From: Aureispira sp. CCB-QB1
Lineage (GTDB): Bacteria > Bacteroidota > Bacteroidia > Chitinophagales > Saprospiraceae
Assembly (NCBI RefSeq): GCF_000724545.1
Contig: NZ_JHBV01000041.1
Span: 310,001 to 374,000, forward strand
Direction of reading: 5' to 3'
DNA: 64,000 nt
The position numbers and the translations under genes were made by a program. The notes under the pieces are model-generated. The model ran no database searches. It was given only the letters and a program-made list of their open reading frames with translations, and was not told where the DNA came from. Of this stretch, positions 25,631-34,897 are shown in pieces. How positions within the stretch are numbered: the first letter of the stretch is position 1; each line of letters opens with the position of its first letter.

Positions 25631-27187
25631 ATGGAGCAAAATCAGAAGTTATATTTATTTCAACTTATCAAATCATTGTCTGTATCAGAAAAGGGATATG
25701 TCAAAAAATTCTGTGCAAAAAATGGTGCCAACCCCTCTTATTTAAAATTGTTTGATGCTATAGACTTACAAACAACATACAATGAGGAAAGTATTAAAAA
25801 GAAGTTCAAAAATCAAAAGTTTGTCAAACAACTATCTGTTGCTAAAAATTATCTGATCAAATCAATTCTAAGAAGTCTTAGAGCTTACCATTCTGAATCT
25901 ACCAACAACATTCAGGTGCATGAGTTACTCTTAGAAATAGAAATCCTCTATAACAAACGCTTGATAGGTCTTTGCCAAAAATTGATCAAAAAAACTAGAC
26001 GAATTATTGAAGAAGCTCAACTCTATCACCATGCCGAAGAATTGGCTTTTTGGGATTTTCGGTTGGCGTTATTACTACCCTCTAGCCATCAAATTGATGC
26101 TCATATGGAAGCCAATAAGGCTTTTGCCAATAAAGGATTGCAAGCAACAAGTGTCTTATCTGAATATAGACACCTTGCCTATGATGTATTTAAATTTGGT
26201 ATCAAAGAAGGATACTCTAGAGAGGAAAAAGCCAAGACAATGGCGCAGGAGTTTAGCGAGCACCACCTGCTAAAAAATTTGCCTGATTCCAACAATGCCA
26301 AAGCAGTAGCTCGATACCACAATATTTGGAATAAAATCCATGAAATAAATACAGATTTTGAACAAGGTTATGAATCTAGCAAGGGATTTGTAAAAGTGAT
26401 CCAAGAAAACCCGAAGGTCTTTGAGGACTACCTAATGTCTACTGTTGTTCCAGCACATTATAATTTATTGGGTTGTTGTATTTTGCTGAATAAGGAAGCC
26501 ACTTTTTATCCCAATTTGCAATATTTAAAAGACATTCCTAAAACGTATAAGTCAAAGAATGAAACTATTCACCGTCTTACACACTACTATGCGGTTTCTT
26601 TGGAGTTACAGTTTTATACTCAAAATGCCTATTTTGACAAAACACCTGCTTTGCTCCCCGAAGCCGTCAAGATTGTTGAAGAAGGAAATTTGATTGCTTT
26701 TGGTTTAATTCTTTTTCATATCGAACTGTGTTACAGTATTGCTTACGCCTATTTTGCACTGGGAGATTATGAAGCATCCGAAACATGGGTTAACAGAACA
26801 TTGGAACATCAAAAAGACAATCTACGAGAAGACATCATGTGCATGGCACACCTACTTCATTTGGTTAACCATGCAGAAATGGGAAGCATCCAATACTTAG
26901 ATTATAAATTGCGTTCGACTTACAACTTCATCAAACGAATGGAAAAAATTCACAAGTTCGAGAAAGTAACCTTACAGTTTTTAAAAAAACTTATTAATGT
27001 CAAAAACAGTACAGAATTTATTACCTTGATAAAAGTTTATAAAGAAAAGTTTGAAGCTATAGAGCACCTGCCTTTTGAACGCATAATTATCAAGAACTTT
27101 GATATTATTAGTTGGATGGAAAGCAAACTTCAACATAAAAAATTCCTTACGGTAGCAGCTTCGAGGCGTTCTAAAAATTCAATGTAA
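25631..27187 (+). CDS. Hypothetical helical protein
   Basis: A 518-residue, all-helical, lysine-rich cytoplasmic protein that starts MEQNQKLYLFQLIKSLSVSEKGYVKKF. Pairs of helices such as AFWDFRLALLLPSSHQID and CYSIAYAYFALGDYEASETW suggest a TPR-like solenoid in the C-terminal half. I recognise no named family. It is 96 bp after the response regulator and 33 bp before the LOG gene, all on the same strand, so it could belong to one transcript with them. Confidence 0.6.
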   Translation: MEQNQKLYLFQLIKSLSVSEKGYVKKFCAKNGANPSYLKLFDAIDLQTTYNEESIKKKFKNQKFVKQLSVAKNYLIKSILRSLRAYHSESTNNIQVHELLLEIEILYNKRLIGLCQKLIKKTRRIIEEAQLYHHAEELAFWDFRLALLLPSSHQIDAHMEANKAFANKGLQATSVLSEYRHLAYDVFKFGIKEGYSREEKAKTMAQEFSEHHLLKNLPDSNNAKAVARYHNIWNKIHEINTDFEQGYESSKGFVKVIQENPKVFEDYLMSTVVPAHYNLLGCCILLNKEATFYPNLQYLKDIPKTYKSKNETIHRLTHYYAVSLELQFYTQNAYFDKTPALLPEAVKIVEEGNLIAFGLILFHIELCYSIAYAYFALGDYEASETWVNRTLEHQKDNLREDIMCMAHLLHLVNHAEMGSIQYLDYKLRSTYNFIKRMEKIHKFEKVTLQFLKKLINVKNSTEFITLIKVYKEKFEAIEHLPFERIIIKNFDIISWMESKLQHKKFLTVAASRRSKNSM

Positions 27188-27220
27188 CAATCCCTCCCCT
27201 TCGGATTTATACCAAATATC

Positions 27221-28411
27221 ATGAAAGAAATTGACCATAAAAAAGCGTTTAAGGCTTGGATAGAAACACCAAATGCTATCCTTCCCAAAGTAGCGATTCA
27301 AAGCCTTGACTTAAAAGACTTTGAAGCATTAATGATGCAAAAATCATATCCCGACACCCTGTTTTTAGGTTGCCAATTATCCGATGCTGTTGCAGGGCAT
27401 ATTGTTCAAACTGGTGGTACGGTTATACCAAGTTCCAAAGAAGTTTTGTTTAAATCTCACTTAGCGCATCTTTATACCTGTGAAGAATTGTTTGAAGGGT
27501 TTGATCCTAATGATAAAATGGGGTATCACAAAACATTGGATTATAAAATTTATGAACAATATGTAGAGCAAGGTAAAGATTTTCCAAAATCTATTCATGT
27601 CAGTCTAATGCGTCGTCTGCACGACCACAGTATCACAGAAGCCTTAATGGAAGCCATTGCTGGTCAAAAAGTCGTTGCTATTATGGGAGGACATGGAATT
27701 GAAAGAAGTTCTCCTTTTTACCAAAAAGTAGCTCGTATTTCTTGGGAATTAACACAAAAAGGTTTTCTGCTTGTTAGTGGTGGTGGTCCTGGTATTATGG
27801 AGGCAACTCATGTAGGGGCTTATTTTGCAACTAGAAGCCTTGACGAAATGAACGACGGTATACAAATGATGTCCGTTAGACCTTCCAATGCCATACCAGG
27901 CAAGGAATACAGCGACTGGGATTGGTTGCATCGAGCCATGAAAGTTATAAAAGCCTACCCACTTACAAGTGATTGGATGAAGGCAAAAAGTATGAGTATC
28001 GGAATTCCTACATGGCTCTATGGCCATGAACCTCCTGCTCCTTTTGCCACACATATCGCAAAATATTTTGCCAACTCTGTACGTGAAGATGGTTTGTTGG
28101 CAATCGCCAAACACGGTGTTATTTTTGCTCCAGGAAGTGCAGGAACTACACAAGAAATTTTTCAGGACGCTTGCCAAAATCATTATGCTGCTTACAATAC
28201 AGACTCTCGTGTCAAACGCTTTGTTTCTCCTATGATTTTGTTTGGCATTGAGCATTGGACTAAAGTGCGACCTGTTTGGAATTTAATGCAAACCGTTACG
28301 CAAAATCAACGCTATCAAGAGCTTCTCAGTCTCACGGATGATGCTGATGAGATTATTAATAAAATTGTAGCATATAATCCTGCCGAATACCAATATCCTT
28401 CTTCAATCTAA
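27221..28411 (+). CDS. LOG-family nucleotide 5'-monophosphate nucleosidase (PpnN-like)
   Basis: A 396-residue protein. The Rossmann-like LOG domain shows VAIMGGHG, VSGGGPGIMEATH (about 185-197) and the catalytic-loop variant FAPGSAGTTQEIF (about 301-313) in place of the usual PGGxGTxxE. The size and N-terminal extension fit PpnN/YgdH-type enzymes that cleave purine and pyrimidine nucleoside monophosphates to the base and ribose 5-phosphate. This is distinct from short LOG cytokinin enzymes. It follows the helical protein closely. Confidence 0.8.
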   Translation: MKEIDHKKAFKAWIETPNAILPKVAIQSLDLKDFEALMMQKSYPDTLFLGCQLSDAVAGHIVQTGGTVIPSSKEVLFKSHLAHLYTCEELFEGFDPNDKMGYHKTLDYKIYEQYVEQGKDFPKSIHVSLMRRLHDHSITEALMEAIAGQKVVAIMGGHGIERSSPFYQKVARISWELTQKGFLLVSGGGPGIMEATHVGAYFATRSLDEMNDGIQMMSVRPSNAIPGKEYSDWDWLHRAMKVIKAYPLTSDWMKAKSMSIGIPTWLYGHEPPAPFATHIAKYFANSVREDGLLAIAKHGVIFAPGSAGTTQEIFQDACQNHYAAYNTDSRVKRFVSPMILFGIEHWTKVRPVWNLMQTVTQNQRYQELLSLTDDADEIINKIVAYNPAEYQYPSSI

Positions 28412-28428
28412 GCAAAGAAACTACACAA

Positions 28429-28654
28429 CAATAGTTCGTTGAAAAACTTTATTAATTTGATAATCAGCAAGTTATACTTTTACTACATTTTGTGTTAAAA
28501 TTTTAATTATCAACTGCGCAGCACTCATGAAGTACCACGAAGTAGCAGCGCAGCTAAACTAATATAAATGTGCTTTTTTATCTTTTTGGTAAAAAAGTAA
28601 ACAACTAAGCGATAGCGATCTCACGAGCGCAGCGAGCTAATCAACGAACTACTA
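28429..28654 (+). repeat. MITE-like element, copy C (largest, with cassettes)
   Basis: A 226-bp element with ends CAATAGTTCGTTGA and TCAACGAACTACTA, flanked by the 6-bp direct repeat ACACAA (28423-28428 and 28655-28660). Compared with copy A it has a 44-bp insertion at about 28511-28556, which includes the 22-bp cassette at 28534-28555 and a GCGCAGCACTCATG module, and a further insertion with GATCTCACGAGCGCAGCG near 28620. It fills most of the gap between the LOG gene and the gene at 28689. Confidence 0.8.
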
Positions 28655-28688
28655 ACACAAAGTAATGCCCTCAAAATAACAAGTCTTG

Positions 28689-29099
28689 CTAAGCCCTATT
28701 TACGTAAATAATTTCAGGGTGTTGACCATCCTCATCCCTTTTGTTTCTACCAAATAACCCAATCACATAGTCTTGTGCTTCTGGATCTTCGACTTCAGAC
28801 GGATGGACATAAGTGTACATGCCGTAACCATGTCCTGCAATCACCCAACCTTCGGTTTTATTGAGTGTGATGGTGTTAAAGTCACCTGCGGGAGAGCCAA
28901 CGTGTACAGGACCAAACTCTTTCATTTTTTGCATGGCAAGTGCTTCAATAGTTTCTCCTTTTTCCAAGTTTTCGATAATAATATACGTTCCATTCTTAAA
29001 CAGTACCCAATCCTTAAAATGTGGATTGATGGCTAATTTAACATGTTCTATCAAAGCTTCTTTAGTAAGGTTGTTATTTTTCATATCTGACTTTTTCAT
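28689..29099 (-). CDS. Hypothetical small cytoplasmic protein
   Basis: I choose ATG 29099 (MKKSDMKNN) and not the TTG upstream; ATG 29084 is equally possible. A 136-residue soluble protein: an N-terminal helix (LTKEALIEHVKLAI), then a beta-rich domain with NGTYIIIENL, a G-P-V-H-V-G-S-P-A-G-D turn and a Tyr-rich strand GYGMYTYVHPSEVEDP. I recognise no family. No close partner: the chitinase gene ends 92 bp upstream. Confidence 0.6.
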   Translation of the reverse strand: MKKSDMKNNNLTKEALIEHVKLAINPHFKDWVLFKNGTYIIIENLEKGETIEALAMQKMKEFGPVHVGSPAGDFNTITLNKTEGWVIAGHGYGMYTYVHPSEVEDPEAQDYVIGLFGRNKRDEDGQHPEIIYVNRA

Positions 29100-29191
29100 C
29101 AGCAACAATCTATTAGAACATTTGGTTCAATAGAAGCAACTAAAAGGCAACTCTTAGTTGCTTCTCTCATAAATATCAGTCTTAAATCACT

Positions 29192-30829
29192 TTACTGGCA
29201 AACAACTATTTTGGTATAAAAACATTGGTTATCCATTTGTATTTTTAAGCTATAAATACCTGCTGCTTGTTCTTGAAGGTTGATTAAATCATACTTGCCA
29301 TTCAGCCTCTGTTCTTTTACCTTTCTACCAACAGCATCAAATACTTCAACCATACCAAACTCTTGCAATTCTCCTTTCAAATCTATATAAAAAACGCCTT
29401 TATTGGGATTCGGATAGATTTTGTAACCAGTACTTTGCAAACAATAAACCGTACTAATCTTGCTATAACTCGCCTCGTTATTTGCCGCTATAACTTTTAG
29501 ACGATAATAATTTTGTCCATTTATAGGATTCAAATCCTTGAAATTATAGATTTCAGCTTCATTGATGCCAATTACTTGTCCTATAACCTCCCAATCTATA
29601 CCATTAGAACTGCGTTGAATTTCAAAAAATCGACTATTTTTTTCTACTTTGATTTTCCAGTGCAACAAAATAGTTTGATTAGAAATAGATTGTGCTTCGA
29701 AATCCAAAAAATGATTATCTAGAATAATAGGTTCGTAATAACAATTGATATAATCCTCCATTGCATCTGTAGTAGATTCATAGCATAAGGTAGAATAGCC
29801 ATTGGCATCCTCCGCTGCTATTTGAGCATTTGTCAATCCCATTATACCTAAATAATACTTATAGAGTTCTGATCGTAAAACTACTTTCTGTGTAAAAGCT
29901 GCGGAGGAACTGCTCCTACATTCTAACCCTCCATTAATAATATTGTTGGTATGGGCAAAACCTTTTGTATACATTTTATTAGCCGAATAGTCTCCAACGT
30001 CTGCCCTCCATAAATCATGCATTACTTGATGAGCAGAGGGTTTGGGACATTGAGGCATCATCCAAAACCAAATAGCAGATTTAAAAGCTAATACCCCATC
30101 TTGCTGGATAGAATCGGGATTATTCAATAAAATGGTGGCATCATTGAATAAAAATTTACTAAATTGACCATAATTATAATTCCACGACAATTGAATAGGT
30201 CCTCGACCATAATACCCCACCAAAGGATTCGGTGGGTAGTCCGCATGAGCTTGCGAGTATGCTCCTGCCCCGTTCGTACTATTGTAGCCTAGTTCATGTA
30301 CAAAATATAGTCCCCAATCTGCATAATCTCCCGACGCACCACCACCAACAGGCAATTGCCAACCTCCAGTAGTTTCTTTAGATATGTTTGCCAAAAAAGC
30401 CCCCAATTCTCTTTTGTTATCTAAACTAGATGTCCTATTGATAAAATCTTCAAAATCGACATTGATAATATTCTCAGGGCTTGGGTTCGTATGCCACCAC
30501 GGGTCAACATTGGAGTAAATATAGGTGAACTGTGTTGATTTCTTTGTAATGGTTATTAATTGCCCCCAAACACCTGGCTTAATTCTGATTTCTACTAAAT
30601 AGTCTGACATTTCTAAAGCCGCCTGCATCAAGTTATTGTACGAATAAAAGTCTGCTGTGTACCCTTGAGGATGTACACCAAATGTCCCTGCTCGTTTGGG
30701 GAATAAGGCATCCCACTGCGTTTGAGTTAGTAAACTACTCAAGTTACTATTTTGGGAATATGACTTGAATATACATAACACCAATCCTATTGCTAGAACT
30801 ATTCTAAATCTTGAGTTTTTTTTGTTCAT
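29192..30829 (-). CDS. T9SS-exported glycoside hydrolase family 19 chitinase
   Basis: A 545-residue protein. Signal peptide at 1-26. GH19 domain at about 35-340: the acid ISKETTGGW gives catalytic E152, FVHELGYN gives the second acid E179, and YYGRGPIQLSWNYNYGQFS at 207-224 is the GH19 signature. Residues about 380-450 form a fibronectin-like linker, and the last 80 residues (YKIYPNPNKGVFYIDL, YDLINLQEQAAGIYSLKI) are a T9SS sorting domain. It would hydrolyse chitin outside the cell. A candidate promoter lies at 31093-31124. Confidence 0.9.
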   Translation of the reverse strand: MNKKNSRFRIVLAIGLVLCIFKSYSQNSNLSSLLTQTQWDALFPKRAGTFGVHPQGYTADFYSYNNLMQAALEMSDYLVEIRIKPGVWGQLITITKKSTQFTYIYSNVDPWWHTNPSPENIINVDFEDFINRTSSLDNKRELGAFLANISKETTGGWQLPVGGGASGDYADWGLYFVHELGYNSTNGAGAYSQAHADYPPNPLVGYYGRGPIQLSWNYNYGQFSKFLFNDATILLNNPDSIQQDGVLAFKSAIWFWMMPQCPKPSAHQVMHDLWRADVGDYSANKMYTKGFAHTNNIINGGLECRSSSSAAFTQKVVLRSELYKYYLGIMGLTNAQIAAEDANGYSTLCYESTTDAMEDYINCYYEPIILDNHFLDFEAQSISNQTILLHWKIKVEKNSRFFEIQRSSNGIDWEVIGQVIGINEAEIYNFKDLNPINGQNYYRLKVIAANNEASYSKISTVYCLQSTGYKIYPNPNKGVFYIDLKGELQEFGMVEVFDAVGRKVKEQRLNGKYDLINLQEQAAGIYSLKIQMDNQCFYTKIVVCQ

Positions 30830-31219
30830 GATTTTCTTCTTTATTCTTTTATAATCTTAATTGATCTTCCCCTATACAATTCTCCAAATCATTGCTTTAG
30901 AAAAGGAATTACTTGTTCATTTTTATGAGAATTCAGTACCTTCAAAAAAATAGTACGTTAGTCCCTTTTAAGAGAAAAAAATAAAAAAAATACTTCTTCT
31001 TATTTTAGTTAAATAAGATTTACTGTTTGAACTTTGTCTAACCGTTGCCATAATTTATATTATTTCTATTTTTAAAAATCACTAATACAAGACAAATGTA
31101 CCCTAGAAATAGAAATCAAGCAAAAAAAAACACAATCAACTGGTTAACAAGCACATTCAATTGGTCAATCGACTACCTATTTGTTCAATTCGGCAAAAAG
31201 ATAGTCTTTTGCATATCAC
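30830..31219. other. Intergenic region upstream of the chitinase gene
   Basis: AT-rich; it includes the candidate promoter at 31093-31124 (minus). No RNA or repeat seen. Confidence 0.4.
31093..31124 (-). promoter_or_regulatory. Candidate promoter upstream of the chitinase gene
   Basis: On the minus strand TTTG (31124-31121), 20 bp, TACATTTG (31100-31093). This matches the Bacteroidota consensus, though it would leave a leader of about 255 bases before the chitinase start. Confidence 0.4.
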
Positions 31220-32782
31220 TTAAATAGGTGTAGAGCGATTTTTTCTGAAATAGGAAGGGGTTAGCCCCGTAATCTTTTTGAAATTGGCATTAAAGGTAGA
31301 TATAGAAGCAAAGCCTACCTCTTTAGCAATTCCTTCTATGCTGTAATGGTCAAAATCCGATGAAGCTAACATTTTCTTAGATTCCAAAACACGAAGTTCA
31401 TTAATCCATTGACTAAAAGTTTTTTGATAATGAGAGTTGATAGCATCTGAAAGATAGGTTCTATTGGTGTTTATTTTTTTGGCTAACTTTTCTAATGTTA
31501 GACCTCTATCTTTATGTATTTCGTTTTTATCAATTACTTCTTCAAGCGTCTCTATTATTTGAGAATAATCCATTGTCTTCGAAATTATCCGCTTTGAATG
31601 AACAGGCTCTTTTTCTATCTGTATTGATTTCAGTTGCTCTTTTAGCAAAAATTTATTTTTCTCTCTAAGCAAAACCAATTGTCTAGACAAAATTAGGCAC
31701 CCTATAACTAGTAAAATGCAAAAGAAGAAGAGTACCTTCTTTTTTTCTGCTTCTAATTTTAATAATTTGGCATTCATTTCTTTTTCCAACTCCTCTCGCT
31801 GAATCTTATGAAAGAGATCCATTTCTACAATTTTTTCAGATACGATATTGGTATTATAATGATTGCGGATACTATCTGCTAATTTAAGGTGTATATAAGC
31901 ACTATCCAGTTGCTTGTTTTTGTAATAAAGATCACTCAACGCATATTGAAACCGAAACACATCCAACTTAAAGCCATTTTGCGCTGCTTTAATTAAACCT
32001 TGATAGTAGAATTTTTTAGCGAGCTCAAACGAATCCTGTTTCAAATAAATATCTGCAATATTTCCATACGTTCTTAATTCTGCAAAATTGTCTTTATTTT
32101 TTTTTATTATCCCCAAAGCATCTAATAGATAACTTTTTGCTACTTCATTTTTTCCCAAATAGCTATTCGTTAGTGCCATATTCAATTTTAGATACAGCGA
32201 ATTTCTATTCTGCCCCAATAGCTGTTCATACACCTTAGCTCTTTCAAAAGTTATTTTAGCCGCTTGGTGTTTTAAAGAGGCATTCAAACCAACCCCTATT
32301 CTAATAATTTTATCTTGAATAATTTCTTTAGGTACATTACTCGAATCAATAATCAAATCCAAACTCTTTCGATATTGCTTGGTAGCAAATTCGGGATGCA
32401 TAGAGCGCAAAGCGATGCTTCCCATAGTACAAAAGTATTCAGATTGAACAATAGCAGGATATAAATCTAATTTAGAATTTATAGCAACTAATAGATCCAA
32501 TGCTCTGTCATGATTTCCTAACTTATCAATAGCTCTTGCATAAGCAATCGTATTAATTATCTTTAAATTTTCTTGTTCTATCTCATTGTTAAGCTGCTGA
32601 TAGATAGAATCTACTTCATAAAGCTTTTGCCCCGTTTTGTACAATTGAGTGTACAGATAAACATCTAAAATTTCATTTTTTGAAGCAGCCTCAAAAAGGC
32701 TTATTTTTTTTATTGAATCTTGCCCTTTCAAAGCAACCACACATAATAAAGTAAAAGTAATTATTAGATTAATTATATTCAT
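31220..32782 (-). CDS. TPR-membrane-AraC regulator
   Basis: A 520-residue protein. Signal/anchor at 1-20, tetratricopeptide-like helices from about 40 to 310, one membrane helix at about 345-365 (KKVLFFFCILLVIGCLIL), then a cytoplasmic linker and a C-terminal AraC helix-turn-helix pair (TLEKLAKKINTNRTYLSDAIN, SIEGIAKEVGFASISTFNANFKKITGLTPSYFRK). It reads a periplasmic signal and binds DNA directly from the membrane, a layout common in Bacteroidota. It is not in an operon, and its targets are unknown. Confidence 0.88.
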   Translation of the reverse strand: MNIINLIITFTLLCVVALKGQDSIKKISLFEAASKNEILDVYLYTQLYKTGQKLYEVDSIYQQLNNEIEQENLKIINTIAYARAIDKLGNHDRALDLLVAINSKLDLYPAIVQSEYFCTMGSIALRSMHPEFATKQYRKSLDLIIDSSNVPKEIIQDKIIRIGVGLNASLKHQAAKITFERAKVYEQLLGQNRNSLYLKLNMALTNSYLGKNEVAKSYLLDALGIIKKNKDNFAELRTYGNIADIYLKQDSFELAKKFYYQGLIKAAQNGFKLDVFRFQYALSDLYYKNKQLDSAYIHLKLADSIRNHYNTNIVSEKIVEMDLFHKIQREELEKEMNAKLLKLEAEKKKVLFFFCILLVIGCLILSRQLVLLREKNKFLLKEQLKSIQIEKEPVHSKRIISKTMDYSQIIETLEEVIDKNEIHKDRGLTLEKLAKKINTNRTYLSDAINSHYQKTFSQWINELRVLESKKMLASSDFDHYSIEGIAKEVGFASISTFNANFKKITGLTPSYFRKNRSTPI

Positions 32783-32944
32783 AATGCATTATTTAAGAGC
32801 CTTTATTCTGTAAATCTATACCTTCTATTAAGGAAAAATGTTGGTATAATAGGCTATTCCAAAGCCCCGAAAAGGAATTCAAAAACTTAAAGCGACATCT
32901 AAATATTGCTCTTTATCAATAGATAAAGATGAAGTGTAAAATCA

Positions 32945-32982
32945 TAAAAAAGAGCTAAGAGTAAAATTATTACTCTTAGCTC
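32945..32982 (-). terminator. Rho-independent terminator of the OmpA-family gene
   Basis: A 13-bp perfect stem GAGCTAAGAGTAA/TTACTCTTAGCTC (32952-32964 with 32970-32982), then a run of T residues on the minus strand. Confidence 0.8.
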
Positions 32983-33019
32983 CTATCTATTTATAAGACG
33001 TTGATAATGTCTCTATATC

Positions 33020-34192
33020 CTATTGCTCAGCAGTATCTGGTTTGACTGCTTCTAATGTAGTATTTTTTACTTTACCAGAACACAGTACTTCTGCTTCAAC
33101 TCGGCGATTCATTTCGCCACCATTTTTATATTGAATCAATGGTTGCGCCCCTCCATGATGAATTGTAATGATACGATTGGCATCAATTCCTTTGCTCATT
33201 ATAGTGCGCTTTACCGTAAATACACGCTTTTGAGAAAGTTCTAAATTTTTGAAAGCATTTCCAAAAATATCTGTGTGACCATGTAATACAATTTTTGCTT
33301 TGGGATGAAAAGTCAAATAATCAACAATCATGTTAATTGTTTTCATCGCTTTTATACGTCCCACAAATTCAGCTTTATTATCATGAAAATAGATATTGGA
33401 AAGAATCACACGCTCATTGCAAGCTAAATCTTCTATAGAAGCCATTTTTTTAGGCATATAATCAATCGGTTCTAGCGATTTTGCCAAAGGATTTTCAACT
33501 ACTTGTTCCGTTTTATTTTTTTTGTCAAAAGTAGATTCTTCGGCTAACGTTGTTGCATTATTAATATCTGGATAATTAACCTTTTCTTGTTGACTGTAAA
33601 AACGTTGGATAACTGCTTCCATTTGCGTTTCTGTCCCTAAAATTTTGCTATCCTTGGTCTTTAGAAGAATATCATTGCAATTGAATCGTTGTGTCCCATC
33701 TTCATCCAAATCACCTCCTATCAAATGCACTGTTCGTACAGAACGAGGCATCATTTCAAAGTGCACTTCACAAGTAATTACATCTCCCTTTTGAGCATTT
33801 ACTTTTTGGCTTTCGTTAGCTGCCAGCTCTACAACTTTCGCCTCGTCGTTTAATCGAATATTTTTAACTGTTGCAGCTCTAGTAATTGTATAAGCTGAAG
33901 AGGTTTCTGAACGTGTCGAAGTTGTTAATTTCCAAGATTGGTCTTTGCCCGCACCATAAAAGCCGACTATGTCATTGTCCGCATTGGCTACATATCGAAA
34001 AAAAACCACCATATTGTTTTCAGTGTAATCTATTTTGGAGATGAGAAAATCATCTGATAAAGTTCGGTATTTAGGCAGATAGTCGGTATAATCTGCTTCT
34101 GATGTTTGAGGAGCGGCATTTGCTTGGGACAGGCTACATAACAACAAGCCTAAAAAGCAAAAAACTGTTGCAAATCTGCTATGATTTCTCAT
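33020..34192 (-). CDS. OmpA-family peptidoglycan-associated protein
   Basis: A 390-residue protein. Signal peptide at 1-26 (ending ANAAPQ). The C-terminal OmpA domain shows the core LHGHTDIFGNAFKNLELSQKRV followed by SKGIDANRI and NRRVEAEVL, which binds diaminopimelate in peptidoglycan. The N-terminal 250 residues are beta-rich without a named family and lack a recognisable barrel. It probably links envelope layers. It has its own terminator and no operon partner. Confidence 0.85.
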   Translation of the reverse strand: MRNHSRFATVFCFLGLLLCSLSQANAAPQTSEADYTDYLPKYRTLSDDFLISKIDYTENNMVVFFRYVANADNDIVGFYGAGKDQSWKLTTSTRSETSSAYTITRAATVKNIRLNDEAKVVELAANESQKVNAQKGDVITCEVHFEMMPRSVRTVHLIGGDLDEDGTQRFNCNDILLKTKDSKILGTETQMEAVIQRFYSQQEKVNYPDINNATTLAEESTFDKKNKTEQVVENPLAKSLEPIDYMPKKMASIEDLACNERVILSNIYFHDNKAEFVGRIKAMKTINMIVDYLTFHPKAKIVLHGHTDIFGNAFKNLELSQKRVFTVKRTIMSKGIDANRIITIHHGGAQPLIQYKNGGEMNRRVEAEVLCSGKVKNTTLEAVKPDTAEQ

Positions 34193-34897
34193 TTTAATTA
34201 CAAAGTTTTAAAACTATAAGGGGAAGTAATAATATCTTTAATGCTCTTTTCTATGTCCAAGATACACTTTTTTTTAAAAACTTGTTAATACTTTGACAAT
34301 TAGTTAAAACATACTTAAATTTTATATCCTTAAAAATCAAGGTTTTTTGCCCCATTATATTGTTTAGTTAGTCAGGTATAGAGGTGATTTATATGACATA
34401 TAACATTTTGTTATAGCAAAAAGTTTTCATTTAGTTGACACAACAGGTTTTGGAACTTAAGATACAAACTTATTTCGGCGATTTAGCTCGTATAAAATTA
34501 ACTTTTGTAGACACATTTCTCAATATGTGGACTATTGGGGTAGCGTTTTGAGCTTATCTCCGATTGCAACTATAAATAATAAAAAACTTTGTTATATGTC
34601 ATATTTACCCTCATGAACTCAGCACATAAACCAATAACAATCAATTAAAAACCAACCCATTGACAACTAAATTTCAAAAAGCATATTAAGAAACAAATAA
34701 ACCTAGCACTAGTGGTTATTATTAAATTTATCATTTATTAACATTTGTTTAAGTTCAAAGTTTTTCCTAATTTTATCCGTCCGCTTTCAATATCTCACCA
34801 TCCCCTCACCAATACTAACCATATTCCTACTTTCAATATCTATCCTTTTTTTTCCTAACGAAGGAGAAAGGGGAATTTTTTAATCAAAAAAAAGAAG
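34193..34897. other. Long divergent non-coding region
   Basis: 705 bp of AT-rich DNA between divergent genes. It contains the MITE-like unit at 34391-34604. The rest has no frame, RNA or clear promoter. Confidence 0.45.
34391..34604. repeat. Possible MITE with 15-bp terminal inverted repeats
   Basis: ATATGACATATAACA (34391-34405) and its exact reverse complement (34590-34604) bracket 184 bp of non-coding DNA. A TA dinucleotide sits at both outer edges of a shorter 12-bp TIR reading (TGACATATAACA), which would fit a TA target duplication. Only one copy is in the window, so mobility is inferred. Confidence 0.45.
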
